DNA from: an uncultured Sphaerochaeta sp.
GTDB taxonomy: Bacteria > Spirochaetota > Spirochaetia > Sphaerochaetales > Sphaerochaetaceae
Assembly: GCF_963667405.1 (NCBI RefSeq)
Contig: NZ_OY763408.1
Span: 310,001-374,000, forward strand
DNA: 64,000 nucleotides
Reading direction: 5' to 3'
A model generated the notes under the pieces. It searched no databases and was not told where the DNA came from. It saw only the letters and a list, made by a program, of their open reading frames with translations. Shown piece by piece: positions 35,897 through 43,460 of the stretch. The first letter of the stretch is position 1, and every line of letters begins with the position of its first letter. A program made the translations under genes and the position numbers.

Positions 35897-37393
35897 ATGA
35901 GTACAAGTTTTTTGCGGATGGAAAGCATATGCAAGAACTTTGGTGGGGTGAAAGCATTACAGAATGTTGATTTTGAAGTGCATGCAGGAGAGATTCACTG
36001 CTTGGCAGGAGAGAATGGGTGCGGCAAATCAACGCTGATCAAGATCATCTCAGGAGCTCACCAGGCCTCCAGTGGTTCCATTTTCATTGAAGGGGAGGAA
36101 GAGAAACGGCTTACCCCCATCGGATCGATCAAGAAGGGCATCCAGGTCATCTACCAGGATTTTGCCATATTCCCCAATCTCTCGGTTGCAGAGAACATCG
36201 CCATGAACTCCGCCCTGATGCAGGGAAAAAAGCGGATGGATTGGAAAGCAGCCCGTGCCATGGCCTTGGAGGCAATGGCGAAAATCGGGGCGCATATGGA
36301 TCCCGATATGTTGGTTGAGCGGCTCTCCGTCTCCAATCGCCAGATGGTTGCCATCTGCAGGGCTATACTCAACGACGCCAAATTGCTGATTCTGGATGAA
36401 CCCACAACAGCCTTGACCAGCTACGAGGTCTCGATGCTGTATGAGATTCTCAGAAACCTCAAGGCCAAGGGAATGGCCATTGTGATCGTGAATCACAAGC
36501 TTGAGGAAATCTATGAAATTGCCGATAGGTTGACGATTCTCCGCAACGGGGAGAATGTGGCTACCGGCCCCCTTGATGAGTTTTCCCGCTCCCGCTTCAT
36601 CCATTGCATGACAGGGCGTGAGATCATCGATTCGCTCTATGAACCCGAGACTTCCGCCGAACCGATACTTGAGGTGCAGGGACTGGGCCGTGAAGGCTCC
36701 TTCTCCGATGTATCGTTCACTCTGCACAAAGGGGATGTCCTTGGTATCACCGGGCTGCTGGGATCGGGACGGGGAGAGATCGGGGATGCCTTGTTCGGCA
36801 TCTATCCGGCTGACACGGGTACCATCGCCTTGCACGGCAAACCCATTACCATCAAATCGATCAAGGATGCCACCAAGCATCATATCGGGTATGTCCCGGA
36901 GGATCGCCTGACCCAGGGGCTCTTCCTTACCCGTTCCATCATGGACAACACCGTGGCTGCCTCCATTGAGAAATATTTCGTCAAAGGATGCTTGGATGAG
37001 GAGAAGATGGATGCCGTCACCTGGGAGTGGATCAAGCGCATCGGCTGTGTCGCCTCCGATTCGAAGGCTCCGATCAGGACCTTGTCAGGAGGGAATGCCC
37101 AGAAGATGGTCATAGCGAAATGGATGAACATCAACCCATCGGTGTTGATTCTCAATGGTCCTACCGTTGGGGTGGACATCGGGTCGAAATTTGATATCCA
37201 CACGATACTGCATGAGTTTGCCAACGCAGGGGTGGGGGTGATCATCATCAGCGATGATCTGAGTGAACTCTACTACAACTGCAACAAGCTCTTGGTGATG
37301 GAGGGAGGCAAATCTTCGGGCCTCATGGATACAAAGACCCTGACTGAGGAAGGCTTGGCAAGCCTTCTTCATGGAAATGCGTTGGAGAAGTAG
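35897..37393 (+). CDS. ribose-type ABC transporter ATPase (double domain)
   Basis: 498 aa with two fused nucleotide-binding domains, as in RbsA/LsrA. The first has Walker A GENGCGKST, signature LSVSNRQMVAI (degenerate) and Walker B LLILDEPTTALT. The second has the typical degenerate P-loop GLLGSGRGE and signature LSGGNAQKMVIAKW. It energises the two permeases that follow. The ATG at 35897 follows GGGGGGTAT. The preceding 90-bp gap after the binding protein may hold a processing hairpin. Confidence 0.9.
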   Translation: MSTSFLRMESICKNFGGVKALQNVDFEVHAGEIHCLAGENGCGKSTLIKIISGAHQASSGSIFIEGEEEKRLTPIGSIKKGIQVIYQDFAIFPNLSVAENIAMNSALMQGKKRMDWKAARAMALEAMAKIGAHMDPDMLVERLSVSNRQMVAICRAILNDAKLLILDEPTTALTSYEVSMLYEILRNLKAKGMAIVIVNHKLEEIYEIADRLTILRNGENVATGPLDEFSRSRFIHCMTGREIIDSLYEPETSAEPILEVQGLGREGSFSDVSFTLHKGDVLGITGLLGSGRGEIGDALFGIYPADTGTIALHGKPITIKSIKDATKHHIGYVPEDRLTQGLFLTRSIMDNTVAASIEKYFVKGCLDEEKMDAVTWEWIKRIGCVASDSKAPIRTLSGGNAQKMVIAKWMNINPSVLILNGPTVGVDIGSKFDIHTILHEFANAGVGVIIISDDLSELYYNCNKLLVMEGGKSSGLMDTKTLTEEGLASLLHGNALEK

Positions 37394-37394
37394 G

Positions 37395-38393
37395 ATGAGA
37401 ACACAAATTACCAAATCATTGACAACCAATGAGGCGATCGTCGTATACACCATTGTGGCACTCTCGCTGGCCATTGGGTTCATCAACCCCGCTTTCCGTG
37501 AGTTTTCCACCGCCATCACACTCTCCCGGGCTATGTTGGTCACCCTCATTTTTGCCGTGCTTGAGATGATGGTGATCGTCTCTGGCGGCATCGATGTTTC
37601 ATTTCCTGCGATTGCCTGTTTTTCGTCGTATGCCACCTTGCGTCTCATTCTGACCTTCGATATCGACAATGTCCTGTTCTTCTATGCAGTGGCAGGGGTG
37701 ATGGGTATTGCGTTCGGATTGGTGAATGCATTCCTGATTGCCAAGATGGAGTTGCCAGCCCTGATTGCAACCCTTGGGGTGAGCAGTGTGGCAAACGGTG
37801 CCACCCTGGCATTCCTGGGAACCAAGGAGTATTCCAATATTCCCGAAGGCATTGACCAGTTGAGCAAGACCTTCCTCTTCTCCTACACCAACAGCAATGG
37901 CATCACCTTCCAGATGACTTCCCTGATTCTCATTCCCTTGGTCTTGCTGATTCTCTCCTATATCGTTTTGCGCCATACCATGCTTGGTCGTGGCATCTAT
38001 GCCATCGGTGGTGATCGGTTTGCAGCGCGTATCGCCGGCTTCAACGTAACCAGGATCCAATACATCATCTACATGACGGCAGGTTTCCTTGCGGCAGTCG
38101 GCGGGGTGACCTACACCATTCTCATGCGTCAAGGCAGCCCCCAAAACCTCATGGGTTCTGAGATGATGGTCATTGCAGCCGTGGTGGTCGGAGGGACGAG
38201 GATCACTGGTGGCCATGGGACCGTGTTCGGGACCTTGCTGGGAGTACTGCTCATAGCAATTGTCCAGAACAACCTCATCATGGTGGGTGTTCCCGCTCAC
38301 TTCCAGTCCTTCGTGGTCGGCCTGATCATCGTTCTTGGGACAGGAATCACCTCCATTCGCGCCAAACGCGTGGCAAACAGTTCGAAAGTGTAA
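37395..38393 (+). CDS. ribose-type ABC permease (RbsC/LsrC family), first
   Basis: 332 aa membrane protein of the BPD_transp_2 family with eight to ten hydrophobic segments. The conserved stretch around VVSGGIDVSFPAIACFSSYA and the later VVVGGTRITGGHGTVFGTLL are typical. The ATG at 37395, one base after the ATPase stop, starts at MRTQITKS; an ATG at 37371 lies inside the ATPase gene. It pairs with the following permease to form a heterodimeric channel. Confidence 0.88.
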   Translation: MRTQITKSLTTNEAIVVYTIVALSLAIGFINPAFREFSTAITLSRAMLVTLIFAVLEMMVIVSGGIDVSFPAIACFSSYATLRLILTFDIDNVLFFYAVAGVMGIAFGLVNAFLIAKMELPALIATLGVSSVANGATLAFLGTKEYSNIPEGIDQLSKTFLFSYTNSNGITFQMTSLILIPLVLLILSYIVLRHTMLGRGIYAIGGDRFAARIAGFNVTRIQYIIYMTAGFLAAVGGVTYTILMRQGSPQNLMGSEMMVIAAVVVGGTRITGGHGTVFGTLLGVLLIAIVQNNLIMVGVPAHFQSFVVGLIIVLGTGITSIRAKRVANSSKV

Positions 38394-38404
38394 GGGGAGC
38401 AAGC

Positions 38405-39397
38405 ATGAAACGACTACAGATACATACACTTACCAAAGATCAGAAGAACAACATCATCCTCGTGATGCTTGTCCTCTTGATCTTCCTCGTGATGACCATT
38501 CTCTCTCCCCGGGCATTTCTCAGACCAGCAAACCTGAAAGGCATGGCCGTGCAGTTTCCCGAGTTCGGCATCCTCTCCTTCGGGATGATGATCGCCATGA
38601 TCAGCGGAGGAATAGATCTCTCATTGGTCGGCATCGCCAACCTTTCCAGCATTGTGGCTGCAATGGTGATGCTGCAGATGGGCGATTCGGTCTTTTCCAT
38701 CGTGCTTGGCATCCTTGCCGCCCTGCTTATCGGCTCACTGTGCGGAGTCTTCAACGGGTTTCTCATCGGCTATCTGAAGATTCCTGCCATGTTGGTCACC
38801 CTCTGTGGCTTGCAGCTCTACTCCGGGTTGGGCTTGGCCATCACCAAGGGGCCTGCCCTCACCGGTTTGCCTGAATCGTATGGGGAGATTGCGAATGGAA
38901 GTCTGATCGGGGGAATACCCAATACGGTGTTGATTTTCCTTGTTGTTGCAGTTGCCGTAGCCTATCTGATGCGCTCGACCATCTATGGCAGCCATGTCTC
39001 TTTCATGGGGACGAATGAAATTGCCTCCAAGTATTCGGGCATCAACAACCTGAAGGTGACCATGTACACCTATATCGTGAGTGGCTTGATGGGGGCGATC
39101 GGAGGTCTTCTGATCTCCTCGCACTACAACTCGGCAAAGTCTGACTACGGCAAGTCCTATACCTTGCTTACCTTGCTGATCGTAGTGCTTGGCGGCACCG
39201 ACCCCAGTGGAGGGAAGGGCAATGTCCTGGGAGTCTCGCTTGCCGTAATCGTCCTGCAGATGATTTCCAGTGCATTCAACATCCTTCGGGTCAACTCATT
39301 CGTGAAGACCTTTGTCTGGGGCCTGATACTCATCGGCATCATGCTGATATCGCGGATCATCGATACGAGAGAGAAAGAAGAGAGGAGAACAAAATGA
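38405..39397 (+). CDS. ribose-type ABC permease (RbsC/LsrD family), second
   Basis: 330 aa membrane protein of the same family as the preceding one. Visible: MISGGIDLSLVGIANLSSIV, GSLCGVFNGFLIGYLKIPAM and VVLGGTDPSGGKGNVLGVSL. AGGGGAGCAAGC precedes the ATG. The last four bases overlap the cupin gene (ATGA). Two separate permeases plus a double ATPase match the AI-2 (Lsr) and rhamnose transporter layouts. Confidence 0.88.
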   Translation: MKRLQIHTLTKDQKNNIILVMLVLLIFLVMTILSPRAFLRPANLKGMAVQFPEFGILSFGMMIAMISGGIDLSLVGIANLSSIVAAMVMLQMGDSVFSIVLGILAALLIGSLCGVFNGFLIGYLKIPAMLVTLCGLQLYSGLGLAITKGPALTGLPESYGEIANGSLIGGIPNTVLIFLVVAVAVAYLMRSTIYGSHVSFMGTNEIASKYSGINNLKVTMYTYIVSGLMGAIGGLLISSHYNSAKSDYGKSYTLLTLLIVVLGGTDPSGGKGNVLGVSLAVIVLQMISSAFNILRVNSFVKTFVWGLILIGIMLISRIIDTREKEERRTK

Positions 39398-39894
39398 GAG
39401 AGATACCGGTACAATCCTTGCAATGGGAAAGCTTTCACCAGTATGGGGAATTTTCTGATGCACTGCATCCTGCTGGGTACAGCCTGGGTGATTTTTATCA
39501 TGATCGGGTTCTCTTCCCGGTTTCAGAGGGGAGAATGGTAGGCTTCAGTTCCTTGGTCTGCACCAAGCGCATGGAGAAAATCATTGACAGTGCAGAGTGC
39601 CACAGCACTGCAGCTGAGTTCATCCTGCCCCTCGATGGTGCTGTGATCGTGCATGTTGCCCCTCCTTCCCAGGTCCCGGTACCTGAGTTGACCGAGGCCT
39701 TCCTGGTTCCGAAAGGGACCATGGTGATGTTGCGCATCGGTGTCTGGCATCTGGCTCCCTTTGCCGTGAAGGAAGGGGATACCCATGTGCTGATCGGCCT
39801 GCCCGAACGGATTTACAAAACAGATTGCATGGTCGTTGCCTATGCAGAAGACCAAAAAATGAAGGTGAACTACACGGAGGACGCGAAAAGATGA
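39394..39894 (+). CDS. cupin protein, ureidoglycolate-lyase-like
   Basis: 166 aa, cupin fold related to ureidoglycolate lyase: AAEFILPLDGAVIVHVAPPS, EAFLVPKGTMVMLRIGVWHL and the end near IYKTDCMVVAYAEDQ. The GVWH motif is the usual metal-site neighbour in that family. It overlaps both neighbours by four bases, so it belongs to the sugar operon rather than to purine degradation. A role as a sugar (or sugar-phosphate) isomerase/mutarotase-like accessory is possible; the reaction is not known. Confidence 0.65.
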   Translation: MREIPVQSLQWESFHQYGEFSDALHPAGYSLGDFYHDRVLFPVSEGRMVGFSSLVCTKRMEKIIDSAECHSTAAEFILPLDGAVIVHVAPPSQVPVPELTEAFLVPKGTMVMLRIGVWHLAPFAVKEGDTHVLIGLPERIYKTDCMVVAYAEDQKMKVNYTEDAKR

Positions 39895-40901
39895 AGAAGA
39901 TACTCAACAAACCTGAGAACTATGTGAACGAGATGCTGGAAGGTCTGTATATCGCCCATCCAGATCTCATTACCTATACCAACAATGACGTACGCTGCCT
40001 GGTTACCGCCAACAAGAAAGAGGGTAAGGTGGGTATTGCAACCGGGGGAGGTTCAGGCCATTTGCCGCTCTTCCTCGGCTATGTCGGCAAGGGTATGCTG
40101 GATGGATGCAGCGTTGGGGACGTGTTCCAGTCACCGAGTGCCGAGCAGATGCATGCCGTGACCAAATACATCGATTCGGGCGCCGGGGTGTTGTACATCT
40201 ACGGTAACTACAATGGGGATATCTTCAACTTTGATATGGCTGCCGAGATGGCGGACTTTGAGGACGGCATCCGTGTTGAGAGTGTAGTCGGTGCAGACGA
40301 TGTTGCCTCCGCCGGACCTACTGAGCTGGGACAGAAAAGTACCCGTAGGGGCGTGGCTGGCATTGTGTTCGTCTACAAGTGCGCAGGCGCTGCTGCCGAT
40401 GCAATGCTTTCCCTGGATGAGGTGAAGCGTGTGGCCGAGAAGGCTGCGCATAATGTGCGCACCATGGGTGTTGCCCTTACTCCCTGCATTGTTCCCCGGG
40501 TAGGAAAACCCGGTTTCAGCCTTGGCGAGGATGAGATGGAAATCGGCATGGGCATCCATGGCGAGACAGGCATCCGCAGAGGCAAGCTGGAGAGTGCAGA
40601 CCAGATCACCGTTGAGATGCTGGACCAGATTGTCTCCGACCTGCCCTTCTCCAAAGGCGATGAGGTGGCTGTTCTGGTAAATGGCTTGGGTGCGACCCCG
40701 GTTGATGAACAGTACATTGTGGTGCGGAAAATCAATGAGCAGCTGGGTAAACTGGGCATTGCCGTCCATCGCTTCTACGTTGGTGAGTATGCCACCAGCT
40801 TGGAGATGGCTGGCCTCTCAATCTCCCTGATGAAACTGGATGCAGAGCTGAAAACCTATCTTGATGCCCCGGCCCAGACCCCGTTCTTTGTCCAGCTGTA
40901 G
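39891..40901 (+). CDS. dhaK: dihydroxyacetone kinase subunit DhaK
   Basis: 336 aa. It binds a short ketose through a covalent hemiaminal to His: the motif IGMGIHGETG puts that His at residue 223. The N-terminal substrate loop GGGSGHLPLFLGYVGKGMLD is present. The ATG at 39891 follows GGAGG and overlaps the cupin stop by four bases; an ATG at 39825 lies inside the cupin gene. Partner of DhaL downstream. In a transporter operon without dhaM, the true substrate may be a C4 ketose such as erythrulose; that is inferred. Confidence 0.9.
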   Translation: MKKILNKPENYVNEMLEGLYIAHPDLITYTNNDVRCLVTANKKEGKVGIATGGGSGHLPLFLGYVGKGMLDGCSVGDVFQSPSAEQMHAVTKYIDSGAGVLYIYGNYNGDIFNFDMAAEMADFEDGIRVESVVGADDVASAGPTELGQKSTRRGVAGIVFVYKCAGAAADAMLSLDEVKRVAEKAAHNVRTMGVALTPCIVPRVGKPGFSLGEDEMEIGMGIHGETGIRRGKLESADQITVEMLDQIVSDLPFSKGDEVAVLVNGLGATPVDEQYIVVRKINEQLGKLGIAVHRFYVGEYATSLEMAGLSISLMKLDAELKTYLDAPAQTPFFVQL

Positions 40902-40911
40902 GAGGTGACCG

Positions 40912-41526
40912 ATGATTGTACAGGATTTTCTTGCTTCTGCTTCGGCTCTTATGACGGAAAACAGGGATCGTCTCATCGACCTTGACAGCGTAGTTGGGGA
41001 TGGTGATCTCGGGCTCACTATGAGTGATGGGTTCAAGGCTGCGTATGAGAGCGTCAGGGAGAGCGATGAAGCGGACGTAGGAAAGCTCTTTTACACTGCT
41101 GGAAAGGCGATGTCCGTTGCCGTGCCGTCCACCATGGGAACACTCATGGCCAGCGGGCTGATGCAGGTGGGCAAGACCTTCAGAGGCAAAACTGAAGTGC
41201 AAACGAAGGAGTATGCCGCTCTTTTTCAGGCATACTTCGATGGTGTCAGCGCTCGAGGTAAGGCGAAAGTCGGCGAAAAGACGTTTCTGGACGGACTGTT
41301 CCCTGCCATCGGTGCGATGCAAGAGGCTATAGAGGCAGGAAAGACTGCTGCTCAGGTTGCCCAAGCAGCAGCTGAGGCTGCCCAAAAAGGGTATGAATCA
41401 ACCCAGGGCATGATAGCTGTCCATGGTCGGGCAGCTACACGAGGGGAGGCCTCCAGGCAATTGCTCGATCCAGGGGCGGCGGTAGCTGCCCTTTTGATGG
41501 AAGCATTCGCCCAGAGTGTCTCATAA
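40912..41526 (+). CDS. dhaL: dihydroxyacetone kinase subunit DhaL
   Basis: 204 aa helical nucleotide-binding subunit. The Mg-nucleotide Asp cluster is visible as LDSVVGDGDLGLTMSDGF, followed by VPSTMGTLMASGLMQVGKTF and FLDGLFPAIGAMQEAIEAGK, and GRAATRGEASRQLLDPGAAV near the C terminus. TAGGAGGTGACC precedes the ATG. In PTS-dependent systems DhaL carries ADP and is rephosphorylated by DhaM. No DhaM is encoded here, so this may be a split ATP-dependent kinase. Confidence 0.9.
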   Translation: MIVQDFLASASALMTENRDRLIDLDSVVGDGDLGLTMSDGFKAAYESVRESDEADVGKLFYTAGKAMSVAVPSTMGTLMASGLMQVGKTFRGKTEVQTKEYAALFQAYFDGVSARGKAKVGEKTFLDGLFPAIGAMQEAIEAGKTAAQVAQAAAEAAQKGYESTQGMIAVHGRAATRGEASRQLLDPGAAVAALLMEAFAQSVS

Positions 41527-41549
41527 CCGGAGAACTAAGGAGAGAACAC

Positions 41550-42737
41550 ATGGTTTCGAATTTTGAGTACAACATTTCCACCAAGGTGGTATTTGGCAAG
41601 GATACGGAGAAGCAGACAGGCAGCCTGGTAAAGGCGTTTGGAGGGACAAAGGTCTTGGTCCACTATGGATCGGCCAGTGCCAAAAAGACCGGCTTGCTCG
41701 ACAGGGTGTTGGCCAGTCTGGATGAGCTGGCTATTCCTTATGTCTTGCTTGGGGGGGTACTTCCCAATCCCCGTCTTTCGAAGGTGTATGAGGGAATCGA
41801 GCTGTGCAAGAAAGAAAACGTTGATTTCCTGCTTGCTGTCGGAGGTGGGTCGGTCATCGACTCGGCCAAGGCAATCGGCTATGGTCTCTTCCACGAGGGG
41901 GATGTCTGGGACTTCTACATCAAGAAGCGGGAGATACTGGGGTGCTACCCGGTAGCTGCAGTATTGACCCTCTCTGCCGCTGGAAGCGAGATGAGCGACA
42001 GCTCGGTCATCACCAACGAGGATGGATGGCTCAAGCGAGATGCAGTTTCCGACTCAAGCCGATGCAAGTTTTCCATTCTCAATCCGGAATTGACCTATAC
42101 GCTTCCCGAATACCAGACCATGTGTGGGGCCGTGGATATCATGATGCACACCATGGAGCGGTATTTCACTGCCGGCGATCACATGGCTCTTACCGATGAA
42201 CTGGCGGAGGGAGTCCTCCGCACCGTGCATCAATCGGCGTACCTGCTCAAGGAGAATCCGCTGGACTACGATGCCCGGGCGAATGTGATGTGGGCGAGCA
42301 GTCTCTCACACAACAGCTTGACCGGAATGGGCAATGAGAGTGGTGGGGACTGGGCCCCGCATATGATCGAGCATGAGATCGGGGGCCTGTTTGACGTAGC
42401 CCATGGTGCAGGCTTGGCTGCTGTTTGGGAGGCCTGGGCACAGTATGTCTACAAGACCGATCCCACTCGGTTTGCCCGGTTCGGCAACAAGGTGTTTGGT
42501 CTTCCCCTGACCGATGATGCACAGAAGGATGCCTTGGCGGCCATAGCGGCAATGGTGAACTTCTTTGTGGACGTCAGGATGCCGAAGAACCTGAGGGAAC
42601 TGGGAATCAATCCCACCAAGGAAGAGATGTTCAGGATGGCGAGTCAGGCTACCAACGGTGATGCCAAGACCATCGGCAGTTTCCGGAAACTGGGCCAAGA
42701 GGATATTGTCAGGATTCTCGAATTCGCAAATCGTTGA
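41550..42737 (+). CDS. iron-containing alcohol dehydrogenase
   Basis: 395 aa group III (Fe) alcohol dehydrogenase, butanol-dehydrogenase-like. The NAD(P)-binding motif is LLAVGGGSVIDSAKAI (residues about 90-105). Metal-ligand region: CGAVDIMMHTMERYF and further HMIEHEIGGLFDVAHGAGLA. Preceded by AAGGAGAGAACAC. As the last gene of the ABC/DhaKL operon it may oxidise a polyol to the ketose phosphorylated by DhaKL, or reduce an aldehyde product; direction and substrate are not determined. A hairpin terminator follows. Confidence 0.88.
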   Translation: MVSNFEYNISTKVVFGKDTEKQTGSLVKAFGGTKVLVHYGSASAKKTGLLDRVLASLDELAIPYVLLGGVLPNPRLSKVYEGIELCKKENVDFLLAVGGGSVIDSAKAIGYGLFHEGDVWDFYIKKREILGCYPVAAVLTLSAAGSEMSDSSVITNEDGWLKRDAVSDSSRCKFSILNPELTYTLPEYQTMCGAVDIMMHTMERYFTAGDHMALTDELAEGVLRTVHQSAYLLKENPLDYDARANVMWASSLSHNSLTGMGNESGGDWAPHMIEHEIGGLFDVAHGAGLAAVWEAWAQYVYKTDPTRFARFGNKVFGLPLTDDAQKDALAAIAAMVNFFVDVRMPKNLRELGINPTKEEMFRMASQATNGDAKTIGSFRKLGQEDIVRILEFANR

Positions 42738-42756
42738 TTCGAATTGCGGTGAGCTC

Positions 42757-42783
42757 GGAGCATTCCCAAGGCGGGAATGCTCC
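42757..42783 (+). terminator. operon terminator after the alcohol dehydrogenase
   Basis: GGAGCATTCCC (42757-42767) and GGGAATGCTCC (42773-42783), an 11-bp perfect stem with a five-base loop, then GGCATTGTTTTCC. It closes the DhaKL operon. Confidence 0.8.
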
Positions 42784-42878
42784 GGCATTGTTTTCCGCTT
42801 ATCCCTTTTCAAGGCCCCTCTTATCCCGTATACTTGGCTTGGCCCTTGTGCCAAAACCTTATGAGAGAGAGGCTTTTC

Positions 42879-43454
42879 ATGCCACAGGAAGAAGAGAAGA
42901 AGCCTGCAGTGCAGGATCCACAGATACAGGAAAAATTGCTCAAGACCCGCTCGATTCTCCTTTCGGGAGAGATCAACAAGGAGAGTGCAGAATCTGTCAT
43001 CAAACAGCTGCTCATCCTGGAAGGGGAGAGCAGTGAGCCGATCAAGATTTTCATCAACAGCCCCGGCGGTGATGTTGATGCAGGCTATGCCATCTTTGAT
43101 ATGGCACGTTTTGTCAGTGCACCGGTCACCATGATCGGCATGGGCCTGGTTGCCAGCGCAGCGGCCTTGGTGTTGCTCGCTGTTCCCAAGGAGAGAAGGA
43201 TAGCCCTTCCCAACTCCACCTACCTGATCCACCAGCCGATGAGCGGGATGCGCGGCGTGGCCACGGACATTGAGATCCATGCCCAGCACCTGGAAAAACT
43301 CAGATTGAAACTCGATGCCCTTATTGCCACCGAAACAGGAAAGAGCGTAGACGAAGTTCGTGAGGATACCGAGCGCGACCATTGGCTTTCCAGTGATGAG
43401 GCCCTTGCCTACGGCCTGGTAAGCAGGATCGTCTCTCAGAGGAGTGAACTGTAG
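42879..43454 (+). CDS. clpP: ClpP-family serine protease
   Basis: 191 aa. The start is the ATG at 42879, about nine bases after GAGAGAGG; a frame opening at 42777 extends into the terminator. Catalytic triad regions: Ser in MGLVASAAALVLLAV, His in STYLIHQPMSG, Asp in EDTERDHWLSSDEAL. The start (QEEEKKPAVQDPQIQEKLLK) and the Ser motif depart from canonical ClpP1, so this may be a paralogue with no clpX beside it. Cytosolic peptidase component working with an AAA+ unfoldase. Confidence 0.85.
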   Translation: MPQEEEKKPAVQDPQIQEKLLKTRSILLSGEINKESAESVIKQLLILEGESSEPIKIFINSPGGDVDAGYAIFDMARFVSAPVTMIGMGLVASAAALVLLAVPKERRIALPNSTYLIHQPMSGMRGVATDIEIHAQHLEKLRLKLDALIATETGKSVDEVREDTERDHWLSSDEALAYGLVSRIVSQRSEL

Positions 43455-43460
43455 CGCACT

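Noticed and set aside
39825..39890. Upstream ATG at 39825 as the DhaK start
   Set aside because: It lies within the cupin gene, while the ATG at 39891 follows a GGAGG site and begins the conserved N terminus.
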